A DNA stretch of 64,000 bases, from the NCBI GenBank assembly GCA_014773175.1, contig VXCM01000135.1:140182-204181 (forward strand). Direction: 5' to 3'. This DNA is from Lucifuga dentata (lineage: Eukaryota > Chordata > Actinopteri > Ophidiiformes > Bythitidae). This document shows, in pieces, positions 24,438 to 38,642 of the stretch. Under the pieces are notes generated by a model. The model saw only the letters and a list, made by a program, of their open reading frames with translations, had not been told where the DNA came from and searched no databases. How positions within the stretch are numbered: the stretch's first letter is position 1; every line of letters begins with the position of its first letter. Made by a program: the position numbers and the translations under genes.

Positions 24438-26730
24438 ATCTATTCTCTGCTCTCAAGTAAGCCTCTGCAAAATCTTCTCATTGTGACAATTTATATCCAA
24501 AGTTCACAGCTAATGGAGTAAAGTTTTTCGTAGTTTAGGCATGTCCTTGAATGTGTCTCTCTTGAAGTGCAGAGAAGTGTGAAGTAGTGCATGTGTAATG
24601 AAGGAGGAAGTTTGTCACTTGCTAGAACTCTGACAAAAACTTGATTATTATGTAAGTATCACAAATCAACCTTGAAGAGCTTGTTTTTCTAGTTCATGTC
24701 AGAACTTCCCTCTGCAGCTGTAACCTCCACTTCTGTTTTTCTTCTTCTGCTACACTCCTCCATTGAAACTAATGGATTATTAGATAATGACTTTGATTTC
24801 CATGTAACTGTCCTACAAAAATTAACCAACTTGAGTGCATTGACTGTGTAATTCAGTCAAATTGTTAACACAAGAAAAAAAAAAAAACAAAGATTACCAA
24901 AGGAATGTATCTTGTTTTATTATTTTATGATCAATCAGGCATGAGCAGAGAGCAACATCAAGTCTCCAGCAGAGGGTCCCCATTGTATGCACATGAAATA
25001 GCATCAGGGCAATGAATACTCAAATCCCGATGGAATTATTTACAAAACTATCCACAAGAACACAAATGAAAATAAATAGTTCAAAGACAAAAATATCTAC
25101 ATACCTTAAGAGCATATGTAGCACATTAACGTTAAATTTAATCTCATCTCACTGACTGTCAAATAACCACACTTCAATGAAAGGCCAAATAGTCTCTGGT
25201 TCAAGTACGTGTTGTACTTCATGATGTTTGCTAAGCATTATATAACCCAGAACATAATGTCTTAAGTGCAAACCCTGTCTTATCTTCCACAGTAATTACA
25301 TAAATAATTATTTTAAAAGATCCCTACTGTTTTGACCCAGATCTGAATCTTACCCAGTGACTATTTTTGGGGGGAAAAAAAAAAAAAAAAAAAAAATTAA
25401 AAGCAAGTCTGGTTCTTGCTGAAATCTCAAACTACAAGCAACATATACAAAGAAAACCTACATGTCATTTGATTGAGTGAGTTGTATTAGCAGGGGACTA
25501 TTAAGCTGACCTCAAATGTGCTATAAAGTCACAAAGTGGTTAAAGGGATTTTTTTTTTTACAAATATCTTTCCAAAAATCAGAAAACCAAATATATAAAC
25601 ACTGAAACTTTACAAACAAGATATAGATATAAAAACTCTACAAGCCATGTTCACAACATAGACTTGGAGTTCTGAGTGCAAAATAAGTCATTTTTCCTAA
25701 AATTTGCTTCAGTCGTACTCCTCCATTAGTGCAATTCATGCAACAAAACTTTTAGTGCTGTCCTGCCATCCATCTTACTGTAGTTAAAGCTACTGGAAAT
25801 CCAAATTCTTTTAGTCAAGTGAGGCATTTTTCAAATATATGTAGCTCATACCATGTTTAAATATTATACCCAGTATTTAATATAAAATTTTACCCCCAAT
25901 TCATAAGTTAAACCTGCTTAACAATAATGTTTTTGGAAACCACTATTATGACAAGCAACAAATATCCAGTGGTTAGTACAAATTAGTTTCAAAAATTTTG
26001 AAAGTTTATTTTAGGAAGTGGAATGATGGCGCTACAGTAGTGTATGATGGTGCAATCCCTATTACACTGTAAAAGGTGACAAGTTGATCTTACTTTAAAA
26101 AATTCAGGAAACCAATTGAAAAAGGTAAGCAAATATAACTATTAGTCTTAAGTTATGTTTACTTTTTGTCTATTTGAACTTAAGACTATATATATATTTA
26201 CTTACCCTTTTCAAGGCAATCGGTTTCCTAAATTTTTTTGAAGTAAGATCAACTTGTCACATTTTACAGTGTATTCTGATTTCTAAGGAAAACCCCTTTG
26301 ATGCAATATCTCTTTATGAATTCCCCTTTTAGGCAGGAAACCATGATGTCACCTTATTTTACATATCTGTTTCTTATGCTTCTTTGTTGCTGAGTCATTT
26401 TTCTACAGTTTGGACAGCTGTTGACATGAACTTGATTTTCTTTTTTTTTTTAAAGTAAAACTGAAGCCTTCATTGGCAGTGATGTCCCTTCTCTGAAAAC
26501 AATACTTTCAAATTCAGATTCACCCACTGAGGAAAGTGGATCACAACCAGTCTAGTTATGACCATCTAAACATTCCTCCACACTCAGGTATCCCAATCCA
26601 AGGCTGTCTATCCAGGACGGCTGTGAGCGTTAAGAGGGAGGATAGAGGGTTTCAAGTCTCTCGTTGGCTGTCTGGGTACCTTTCCTGAACCTGTCCAGAT
26701 TGTCCGTGGTCCCCCTCTCACGTCCTCATC
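24438..26730. other. Span between NLR start and adamtsl1 stop, probable adamtsl1 3' UTR
   Basis: No coding homology. Most of it is likely the 3' UTR of minus-strand adamtsl1, which could end near 24,900 where TTTATT (AATAAA on the minus strand) occurs. Poly-A runs lie at about 24873 and 25374, and a foldback MITE at 26063-26273. The NLR promoter should lie just above 24,440. Confidence 0.45.
26063..26273. mobile_element. Palindromic MITE, 211 bp
   Basis: The left arm TACACTGTAAAAGGTGACAA and the right end, reverse-complemented (TACACTGTAAAATGTGACAA), match over about 55-60 bases, and pairing continues with interruptions through most of the element (shared GTTGATCTTACTT, AGGAAACC.ATTG, AGTCTTAAGTT). 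No coding capacity. It sits in the probable adamtsl1 3' UTR, where it would form a long hairpin in the RNA. Confidence 0.8.
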
Positions 26731-28904
26731 TCAGGTGTTTCTGCAGGAGCGACAACAGCGGTTCTTAAACTGGGGCAGCGGGCAGAGCTCCAGCTGTCGG
26801 ACCTTCTCACAGTACCTTGAGCTGTCTCGACACTCTCCCGCTACAATAAACAGATGATACCATTCACTATCACATTTACTTACAGGTTATTCAAGAGAAT
26901 AAACGTTTTGAAAGCAACTTTGCTGGCCAGATACTCAAACCAAAATAACATTTGGGCAAAAAATGCACACAGTAGTAAAAAATGCACACAGCTCGAGCTG
27001 GTTTTCAGTCCCGAATTTTCTTTTAGTTCTTCCTGTCTCACTTATTCACTTGCTGTGCCTATGTGGCATTTAGGGGAAGTTGGAAATCAGAAATGTGCTT
27101 ACTCCATTTCTCTTTGTGGTCATGGCATCATGTGGGACTGACAGCAACAAGCAAGTGTTAACAGCTACACAACATCCAACTCTTATTAATCAAAATTAGA
27201 TTAGCATTTTGGATTTAATCTTCCTGTTTTTACCTTTAAAGTTTGGTTGTCAGAGGAAATACAAAAAGTGCCTTTAATATTTCATAATAGAACCTCATGC
27301 TATCAACTTGCCATCAATGCATTTTTATCTCACCTCTTCCACAGGACAAAATATTACACCGCTGCCAGCTTGGTGGGCGTGGAATCCACATGCAGAGAAG
27401 TTCACGTGTGGCCTTGCCAGTTCGACGGTGCACGCAGCTCACCTGGCGCGACTGAAAACCATGCCGTCCACAGGTGGCAGTGCACTGTGTCCACGGGCCT
27501 ACGTGCCAATACACAGCACAAGCCTCTGTGGAGCAATTCTTTAGAGAGCTGGGCCTGCAAAATATGCACAACACAAATGGGTTTCAAGGTTGTCAGATGT
27601 TTTCATGGCATCCAATTCCATTTGTCATCCAGTGTGGGTTTTTTTGTACATCATCAACGTATTCATACTCTGATATCCAGGTTCTACATTGTAAAATTGT
27701 TTACAAAATTAATAATTAGTTACTAATTATGTGCATGCAATGACCATACTTGCCTTTGGAGTCCACTGCACATTCTGTGTGGGACTTTGCTGCCATTTGT
27801 GTCTTGGCAGTAAACATGGCGGTGCTGTGTGGCCAAAATGGGACCTCCACATTGGCTGTGACACTAAAACAGAGATTTCATCATAATGAGAAGCACATTC
27901 AGTTTAATATGAATATATTTTCTTTCAAGCTACTATCAGGCTTTATCAGCAAAATAGCTTTTAGCTCGTCACTTGCAGCATGTGTATCACTACACGAGTA
28001 GTTAAATAGACAAAGAATGAGGTGTGGACGGTGAACAGCCTTGGTACTTCTACGCCTCCTGAGATTTGTTTCTGGTCAGTATTAAGTGGACTCACCAGTC
28101 CCCAGGGAGTAGTTACCCATCTTGCACAGGGCAAAAGGTTGCATAATCTGCTGTTAGATGGTTTCTTCCCTGTACCAAGGCAGTGCCGGCTCTCCACCTC
28201 GCTGGCCCTGTGCTGTGGACCCCTCATGCAGCTGACTCTCCTGCTCTGGGACCCACTTCCACAACTGGCAGAGCATGGCGACCAAGGCGCCACTCCCCAC
28301 CTGATTTATTAACAGAGGACAAGTGAACAATGTCACCTAAAGTTGAATAATTAAAAAAAAAAAAATTCAGTTAAGTTACTCAAGAAAGTGCAGATTCGTG
28401 ATAGTCTTGAAAGAATCCACATAGAACAACAAATCCACACAATGAAATAAAAACTTTTGATCCAAGCAAAAGATGTAGCCTGAGGGATTTTCATGGGGAA
28501 ACTGGGAATGTGATTAAAAGAGAGACTGAGAGACAAGACTTGAAACTGGTCTTACCCTGCTGGCAGATGAAAGCCCCATAAAACAAGCTCACTTCACCTG
28601 CCTGCATCATTACATTTCATGACAATGCTTAGTGCTTTTAAAGTGTCCATATGTATGTGTTATGAATTAAGAGTGTATATTAGATAGAAGGTGTGCGACA
28701 AAGTATCTGTCAGTCTGTGTTGCATATGTGCACGTAATAATTAGGAAACCCACTATTCCAGGTAACAACAGCATAAATAACAGCATAAATATGCAGTAGC
28801 AGCAAAGTACCAGAGGTGGCAGTCTTGTCCGTGGCAAAGCTCAGCTGACTGGCTGCTGTTCCTCTGCTCAGAGCAAATGGAACCACAGTTTCTTTTTTTA
28901 CCAC
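26731..28904 (-). CDS. adamtsl1: adamtsl1 exons 21-25: C-terminal TSP1 repeats and PLAC domain
   Basis: Residues about 1244-1489. Exon 21 encodes a shortened Cys-rich piece (NCGSICSEQ...LCHGQDC). Exons 22-24 give three TSP1 repeats ([39 protein letters not shown]). Exon 25 gives a PLAC-type end with six cysteines ([20 protein letters not shown]). In this family PLAC domains close the protein. The intron after exon 23 starts with GC rather than GT. Confidence 0.92.
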
Positions 28905-31900
28905 CTGAAAATACAATAAAGAGAGCATGTGGTCTATGTGGTCCTGGATATTGGCAAAAATCAAAATGGAAAACTTGCTCCAAGAAGAACCCTAAAATGA
29001 ATTCTCCAACTTGTTTTAAATACTGTGTCTTTGCAAAAACAATTGATTTTGAAAGATTAGGGGATTTTGGCAAAATAACAGGAAAACTAAAATATGGCTT
29101 TATATTTTGGAAAATGGTCAGTTGCGTTAACATGTATTAGGCTTAAACATGCAAAATCACTAGTATGGTCCTTTAAACTAATTGTTAACTCGAATTATGG
29201 TTTAGTTAAATAACATTTGCGAAAAGTTTCTGCATATGAGTATCTACCTGAAATGTGCAGCCAAGACGACAGAGCGTTGGATCCCAGACGGTTCCTGGCA
29301 GTGCAGGTGTACAAACCCTCATCCATCTTGCTTGGAGACTGGATCCTAAGTGAGCCGGTGGGCAACAGGTCTACTCTGCCGCCACAAAGACAAAACAGAA
29401 TATAAGCCATTTCTTTCACAAACAGCTCAGCTCATCAAAGTGATATGCAAGGAGTCACTCTCACCTGTTGTTATAGTGCAATTCTTTTCTATTCTTTGTC
29501 CAGGTTAGGATTGGCTCAGGGTTCCCCAACGCCTCACACCTCAGCTCCAAACTGGCAACTTGTTTCTGCAGCACAATTGGCATTCCCACATTAACGACAA
29601 TCTCAGACGATGATGTCGCAATGACCTTCCTGGGTCTCTGGATTATCGCTGGACTTCTTGGCCTGCTTGTGTGGGTTTTGATGTTCGGTTTGTAAAGGAG
29701 GGGCCCTTGCATGGAAGATTCTGCGCTTTCCGGAGGGTGAAGAGTAGACTCATTGTTTTCACCTTGTGTCACGGTGAGCTCATTGAGCAATTTAGCAATG
29801 AGTTGTTCAGCCTGTGGTCCTCCGAGGCCTTCGGAGAGGTTGTGTGTGATCTCATCCAGTCTGTGGGTATCGGCGATGAGTACAAGGGAGCCGGAAAGTT
29901 CTGAGCTTCCTCTCTCATCTTCCAGGGTCGACCTGTTCTTTTCACTGGAGTGTGATTTATCATTGATGTCCTTTTCATCTTGAACAGAGCCTTTGAGTTT
30001 GAGCAAACGCTCGACGATGCTGTCATATCGGTTGAGGGAGAAACGTAGCTCCTGAAATCTTTCTCCTGTTGAGGCCACATCTGGCTGGACTCCACATCTG
30101 GCTGGACTCTGTCTGTCTGGGAGGAGCCATGACTCTGCTACCTCTGGCACAGAGATCTTCTGCTTGCTGCCAATGATCTGCAGGATAAAAGTTTCCCGTG
30201 CCTGGCCTGCAATGCATGTGTAGATCCCAGCATCAGATGCGCGGAGCTGCTGAATCTTGATGTATCCTAGTGAGGTTATGGAAAGGTGTGGCAGGCTGAC
30301 TAGGGGCCTCCCCTCTTTCAGCCATCGGATATGGCCCTTCCGGAAGTGGCGAGTTGGGCAGCGAAGGACCACAGTTGTCCAGGGAAGAAGATAGGCATAA
30401 CCTCCCACCACCACCTGCAACTTTTTGCCCTTCCTCCACTGGATATAAACCTTCCTTTGGGCCAATATGGTGGGGTCAGGCTTGACAACCTCTACTGTGA
30501 CAGTCTCTGTAATGAAAATGAATAGTCTAAGAGAACAGCGTCATTGTTATTTTGTACTAATTTCCTCCCCTGTGCAGTGCAGCTGAACTAAATGGAGCCA
30601 AACAGAGTGTCTCTTACTCTCACAGAGCCTGAGGGAACACGGCCGGATGCCGGTGGGCCGAGTCTTCAGGGGACAATTCTCAGGATCCATGGTCCAATAT
30701 TGCCCATCCTCTCCTTGTTTCCTGCAGACCGACTGTAGTCTCTGAACGCCATGTCCACAGGTCACTGAACACTAGAAGATAAATGAACATGATATGAATA
30801 TGATCAGACCCACTGGAGGAGTTACTGTAAATAAGTAGGCTGATCCCAGGTAGAAAGAAAGAAAGGCTACCTGGGACCAGTCAGTTTTAGCCCATTCAGG
30901 TGGGCACTCTTTTTTGGCACAGGACTGCTGGTTTGCGGGTCTCTTGGAAGCGCAAAAGGTCTCAGGGAGCTCCAGCATGCTGCCGTCTGCCAGCCGCTGT
31001 TTGCACAGGACTGCCCTCCTCTGGAATCCACCACCACAGCTCTGGGAGCACTGCAGCCATAAAAAAGCCAAACATGGGTTTAGATAAGCAATGTGTACTT
31101 TGGACAATTAATCTATCTTTCCTGATGGGAGTCTTACCTGTCCCCAGTCACGTGAATCCCACGCAGGAGGGCAGTCAAAGCGGTTGCATGCTTGGACAGG
31201 ACTGGGCTTGGGGGTGTGACATTCTGTGTCTCTCAAAATCTCTGTCTGGTTGCTATCCCTAGAGGGCTGGTGGGTGCAAGCCACGGTACGGGTCATCAGT
31301 CCAACTCCACAGGTAGCAGAGCATGAACTCCATATACCTGTTTCCCACCTGTGAATATGATATTTACAATCATCTTTTATCATTTTATATCATAGCTACA
31401 GGTTTATCAAACCAGTAATTCTGTAATCCTCAAGGCAGATATGCAATGCGAGCTTTTCTTGAGAAATGACTTCACCACCAGATTTCAGTTTGCCATTGAT
31501 ATATCAGTTATTATCCCTGACAACTTCCTGACTAATCAGTGTACTTCATCATATGTATACATACTGTACACATGCAGACTATTATCTAGCCAGCAAAGAG
31601 TGCAGTCAGGAAATGCAGGCCTATTACTTGATATTTTTGTTGATCTCCTGACAGGACACTCTTACAGTTATATAAATGTGTAAATTCATGAAAGTGAATA
31701 CGAGTGAAAATGAAAATTCAAGGGGCCAAAGCCAGGCAAGTTTATATTAAATCTCCTATTCAACAGTTTGATATTTGAGAAATCTCTCTGGCATACATGT
31801 CTTAACCCATATTTTCTCATAACTCTTGGAATATAAATTAATGCATATCAATATTTTTGGTGTACTGAGTTGTTCAACATGGTTTTAAGATGATCAATCC

Positions 31901-34900
31901 AGCATCAAAGTTTTCTGAGAGTATTCCAATCTTGCAAATGCTGCAGCATGTATCTAAGAACATCTAAAGATGACACCCACTCTATTTCTTGCTTGACAGA
32001 TTAACCAATATTTCAAAACTATTCATATTTACACAAGGGTCCAGGGACTGAGGAGAATTTGGAATGAAGCTTGTTTCTGCACCAGTATTATACTCAAAGC
32101 CAAATCCTATAGCTGCTTCCCTTCAGAGGGAACAGTATCCAAAGAGTGTAGCTTAATATGGGAGGGTGAGGAGGCCTCTGGGAGGGAGTAAAGGGCCAAA
32201 GGAAACAAGCCCAATACAGAGTTTGTTGTGCCTGAAAACAAGACTCAAGGCCTGGAAAAACAGGCAAGGCCAGGCTGCAAGCCTCTGGGTTTTCTGACAA
32301 GAGTGTGAGTGGTGGAATACCGACACTACGCATGGTGTTAACTTGAAACGTGTGGCCTACCGCAAAATCCACTCACCATTTCGCCACGACTCAGATGTAT
32401 TAAACAACATGCTATTATACTGTTTAATGGTATAGATATTTCATCTTAAGATTTATGTGTGTGGAATTTTAATGTTTTACACACAAAAAAATAAAGAGAT
32501 GAAGAACTTCTGCTATATTTCCTGCACACTGCATGGCCCTCTCTGCACATCCAAAGTTATTCCCAATAGACGACAGATTAACCAAAGAGCTATAGAAATA
32601 ATTTGATTAAAACCACAATAATGTAGACAACTTCTTCAATAAACTAGAATCAGAATGCTGTAATAAACAGCATTTTCCAATAAATTTCAATGTTGCTTTA
32701 TAATTGCTGCTGCAATTACAAGGCAAGATTGAAATTTCATAAATACATATTCACAGTCTGCAGAGAATGATTTAGATATTTAAGTGACTCCCAAATTTTT
32801 GCTAGCACCATAAGGTCACATGATGGGCACATTTTTATTTTATATATTTTGTATTTTATATATATTTTGATGACTTCATGTCCTAGCATTTAGCATTTAC
32901 AATTCTTTTACATTCTCTGGGGAACCGTGGTTGAGTCATGACTGAAAAACCTGCTTTATATATTATTCTCAAACATTCTGAAAGTATTAGTCTTGTAATG
33001 CATGACTACTAAAGGTCACAGCTAATACAATGCTATAAGAAGGCAAAGAGATACTGTTTGCTTTAGTAGATTTCTGAGAGGAACCCTAGCTACAGCAGCA
33101 GTTGGCCTCCCACATTATTGCACTGTCAAGGCAACTAAAACTTCTTGAAAAAGTTCTTCCTCAATGCATAAGATGGACAAGGATGGTTTTATGTCTGAGC
33201 TTTGCAGTTATAACCACACCAACATCTGATCCCTACTGTTTCTGATTCGGACTAGATTTCACAAGCTGTCCCACTGGCTTCATTTCCTGCTCCCGGTGAT
33301 ACAACAATCCATCTCTGTCATTCTGTTTCAGTATCACTTGGACTCAGATGGCCTAAATGGTGATTTAATTGGCCCCAGTGGTTTAAGTTGAGAGGGATAA
33401 TGTAATGGATTAGAAGGATTTCAGTCTCTTTTGTACACAGTCAATGATTAGTAGACATTAACTGATTCAATTGGGCTGATACGTGTTTTTTGAAATGTTA
33501 AGTAGTTGCAGGTGTAGGATACAGGCACATATACAGTATATTAGCTCTCTCAGACATACAGTTCCAGCTCCATACATCACGCATTTTCATATTTTAATAT
33601 GTTCTTTTGGAGTGCAGCCAAACCTGTCTTCCAAAAAAACAAGTTTTCTCCCTCTTTTCTTTCTTCTTTATCCATCAATCAAACCCTTTATAATGTTAAT
33701 GCGCAAATCATTTTAAAGAATGACGTAGGTGTGGGTCTCACCTGGGTGGGCAGGGCTGAGTGTTGCAGTCCTGGAGAAGTTGTGGTGGCCGGCGGGAGCT
33801 GACACACATGTTCTGCTCGGCTGCCTCCCTGGTCTGCTTGTTCAGACAGATCACCACAGCTTCCTGCACCCCTGGGCGACACGGCACCATGAAGTCACAT
33901 GTTACACCAAATGACTGAATCTACTTAGAACAAATGTCTTTCAGGGCAGCAGTACAGATAAACTAAGGACCATACCGGTGATTTTTGCATGTTTGAGTCC
34001 AATAGATACTACCTGCTTAAATGCTGTTACTGACAGCCGTTTTCCAAAACATAAAACCGTATTTTAGTTTTAGTGTTATTTTGCAAAATCTACTAATCTT
34101 TCAAAATCAAATGTTCAGATGATACACTTAAAATTCAGTGTTTCACCTGCCAACATTTACATCTGAATGTAGAAGCCAGGGTTGCTTGAATTTCTCAGTA
34201 AAAGCTGTCTTCTCCTGGGACTATATTTCCAGGCGGAGACACACATTCTTCCATGTTAAATTAAATTAAGCAAATTCGACAAAAAAGTAAGAATGACGTT
34301 TTGTCTCGACAAGTTGATTTTTATAATGTACTGGAATGAACTGAAACCAATGACTGCCTGGAAGGTAGGAAAATCAAATCTAAAATGTGCTGCTCCAATA
34401 GTATATTTTGGAAAATGTAACATGTACACAGGCTGTTTTTACTGGGCTCAAACATGCAAAATCCCTTTAAATGTCTGTTACTTACACATTAACACGCTCA
34501 TAGAATGTTGCAAGCAGACATTGCATTGAAACAACCCAGATATTAATGAAAGCAGCCAGTAGATTTATCTAATGGGGCACCACGACTGACTCGAGTTCTG
34601 TCCTGAACTGTGGATAAACTTTAAGGGTGTGATGTCAGGTCATGTTAAAAGCAATGTAACATAAATCTCTGCGTCTGCTTCTAATGTTAGCGACAATAAC
34701 AGTGAAACATGCACTTCAAAAGCCATGGTGGTGTGATGGTCCACAGGAGCGCAGCCCTCAGGGTGTGTATGTGACATCTGATACTGGTTTCTAATCATCC
34801 CCGAATGGGAGTTTGTTGGGTTTGGGAGACAGAGACACACACACACACACACACACACACACAAGCCCACGCCCATGAGCTGCAATGATGTTTCACATGC

Positions 34901-37900
34901 TCATTGAGACATTAACACACATACACAATGCAGGCATACAAGCTTGGATGTGGAGGTTGGGAGATTAAAGCAAGACCAAACTCATGTTGGCAGGGTGTTT
35001 AGGAAAGCCGTCTCTGCCTGGAGCGGCATTCATTGCTGCTGTGAGAGCAGGCAATGTATGACCTTTAGGGTTAAACTTGGTATTCCATCCATTATCATTT
35101 AATATCATATAACTTCTACTTCAAAGCCCACACTGGCACGACTTGGCTTTAGTTAGTCATCCACTGACATAATATCAGCAGTTATTGCTGTTTTATTATA
35201 ACAACTCACACAGTCACTGTTGCTTAAAGAGAGAGCTTTGGTTACAAGAATTATGATGTATTTAAACTAGTCAATCTGTATCAAACACGATTTTGTGATA
35301 TGTATGATTTAAAATTAGACTGGCTAGACAAGGTAGGATTACCAGCTTTTGAGCCCCAGACCCCCAGGGGCCCAAAAAGTTGTGACTTTGTTCAGAATAA
35401 GCACAACTGAATTACAGTATCAACTACAATCATAGGTGCAATAAGAGGGACTGACATTATGATCTAGTCATGTCACTTTTATGAATCAGCAAGGCAGCAA
35501 TGAGCCGTACCTCCCCTACATCTCTCTGAGCATTCGGTAAACCCCTCATACTCCCAGTCGTGTAGTTCCTCTCTTTGGGGTGTCTTGACCTCCTCTTCCT
35601 CCTCCTCTTCGCCTNCTCCCAGTCGTGTAGTTCCTCTCTTTGGGGTGTCTTGACCTCCTCTTCCTCCTCCTCTTCGCCTTCTCTTCCTTGAAGAGATCTT
35701 CCTTGATCTTGTGCACCAGAGCAAGGGGCGCGGTAGCAGGGCTGGCTCGTGGCAGGTTTGACCCCCTCGCATTCATCATCAGGAAGGTCAACCACTGTCT
35801 GGGAGAAGGACAGCAACACCTGGCACTTGGCGGTGCGTTGCTGGATCCCGGCACCACATGTCCTGCTGCAAGCCTGCCAGGGCCCAGGGATGAACCTAGA
35901 GATGAAAACCAAGAATGTTTAGATATACAGTATCTATACATAAAGTTTACTTTACATACAAAAAAACCTAACAAATGCATATACAATCAGAAATTCTTCT
36001 GATGTGGATTTGAGACAGAATACCTGCAAGCCTTGACTGCTGATGGGAGCATTGTGATAGCAAGTTGCAGGTTTTTAGCATTTCCCTCCGCCTGACACAG
36101 ATTTTAGTCATTTGCTACTCAGTTCATAAACTGACAAAGTATTTATAAAAATCCAGTCTGGCTGCGGTTAATTGAACAGTTGAACAGCTGTGAAGCATTA
36201 CAGTCAGCTATTCTTGGATAAACGGCTTTGAAGCGCATCCTTCCTCATCTTTAGAAAGGGATCAAGAGGGGAAATACTTGCAGATCACTGGCATTGGTGA
36301 ATGCCTGAAGGCCTGCTGTCATGACTGGGTGAGAGATACAGTGTCCAGAAACAGAGATGTCAGCACGTTAATAGCTTTGGGATGTATAGAATAGCATAAA
36401 AGAAATAATAAAATGGAAAATCACGGGAGCATGAGAGAAAGAGATGTCTGAATCCTAGTTGATCTTTGTATCTTTTGGATTAAACCAATACCCTCAATGC
36501 AAAACTAACTTTATAGGGAATAAAATCAGCTCTTTGAAGGATATAGAGCAGGAAATCTACTTCATACTCATAATGGTTCAATATTTAGATATGATTAGGC
36601 ATACCATGAAAGCCCTGAAAGCTTCTGGATGGCAACCCTGGCTCAAATATCAACTTTTATAACCCTACAACTTTCAGCTTTCATGAAGCTGATGATTTGT
36701 AACAGCTGATAAATGTTCTGCTATGGGCTTTGATTTGTCATGTTTCTTTGTTGCAGATCTAGTTTTGTCTTTGGGTCAAGTTTTTCAGATATTACCCTTC
36801 CCATATTTAATAATTTTGAGGTTGTTTTTACCAGTACACCTGGTCAAATTTGGTTTCTGGAACTCTCTTTCCATGAAAACATACAAAAAAATGTCTTGAA
36901 GCTGTGGCTAATTTTAAACGTGTTCTAAAAAGCCTTTTGAAAGATCACCATCATCATCGTTTAGACATCTGTACCCTAGAGCCATTTATTTTAGTCTTTT
37001 TCAATACAGTGTTCTGTTATTCTCTTTTAATCCCCCTAAAAGCAGGGCATAACTTTGGTGCCGTGTTTATGACATCACTACCAAACTTAAATCATGGAAT
37101 GTGAGCAAAGTTAACAAGCAAACCCACAGCAATGTTTATCTTCATGGGTATTAAAATGCATGTTACTCGTGCCAATTAAATTTCCAACAATCAAAATACA
37201 TCGTTTACATATGGTGATGGGAAGGTGAAAAATGGTCAAAATGAGAAACATAACATGGATTTGTTGGGTGTAAAGGTGGGGGTACAAAAAAGTCTAAACG
37301 TGAATTTCTTTCCACATCCTTTTACATCCTTAACCTTGCTGCATATGGGAGGCAGATATTGCTGTTTGCTAGTGAGTGGCAGCTTACACAGATATTTATG
37401 TGCTTCTAGAGAAAAGACATGCTTTTTTTCCCCACTAGAACAAAAAATCACGTTTTGGCACTGATCATCTCTCGCTCTCTCTCACTCCAAAGATAAGTCA
37501 GAGAAAGATGTTTTGACCTGGCTTACATGGTTGCTAATACAAGTCATGCAAGACAATGGGTTGAGTCCAAATGTTGTCCATCTTCATTGGACAGCCTTTA
37601 TTATTCAATGCATATGTGGGGTAAAAACATCTGAGGCTTTCTGAAGTAATGCTGGTAGCCAGTGACTTAACAGTCCACTGTTTTCCAAAAGGTTTGTTTT
37701 TTTAGCTTTCATCTTCGCCTTTTACCTTAAATAACCTCAAACAGTGTAGGTCTGACATGGCAAACTTTCATTGAAGCAGTATATCTATATGACTTTACTG
37801 GGGGCTAAGAATGCTTCTCTGACTGCCTTGATAAAATTGCTCTGCCAGCACATGTGACCACCATTTGACATCTTACACAGGTGTGGAAAGAGACATGCGC

Positions 37901-38598
37901 ATAAATCTGTGCATATTTTGACAAATGTCAAAATGAAAGGGGAGTTGCAGCTGCACATTCTGACCTCAAGTTGATGAAAATGGCTGTGGACATGAACACA
38001 ACTATGATATTGTAGAGATTTAATGGCAACACCAGGCCCTGTCTGCCTCAATTTCAGCTCCAGGTAAATCTTAAGGTTGAGATTGTGAAAGGTGTTGTTG
38101 AAAAAGCATATGAGGGACTGCCTTTTGCTTCGTTACCCCCGCAGAGTGATAGTATTNGTGTTGTTGAAAAAGCATATGAGGGACTGCCTTTTGCTTCGTT
38201 ACCCCCGCAGAGTGATAGTATTTCTGTAAAGTGGAAATCTTCTGTTGTAAATCTCCATTATTTTTCCGGGTAGTGATCCTGTAGAATCTAGGATAGCTTT
38301 AACAGTTGCTGTAGTTGTGTTTTTCCACCTAAATTACTGCAAGGCCCTAACACATGATGGTTTCAACAGAAACATTCACCTCGGACTATAAAAAACTCTT
38401 CAAACCTGGGTAACAACTGAACTGCGTGAGTATTAAGAAAAAAACCTGGCGAGAAGATTTGCAGAGAGCGAGGCAGCCGTGACTGGTTCTGCAGGTCGAC
38501 AGGACAGAGGAAGCCAAAATGTGTTTGGCTTGATATACAGTATAGTTTTATGCAATGCTCCTCTATAGCACAGTTCCTTCTCAACTCTCTTCAATACA

Positions 38599-38642
<44 letters not shown>

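Noticed and set aside
35551..35679. Tandem 64-bp duplication read as a coding expansion of the acidic linker
   Set aside because: The copies are exact, separated by an N, and break the reading frame. The same pattern occurs at two other Ns, so assembly overlap is the better explanation.
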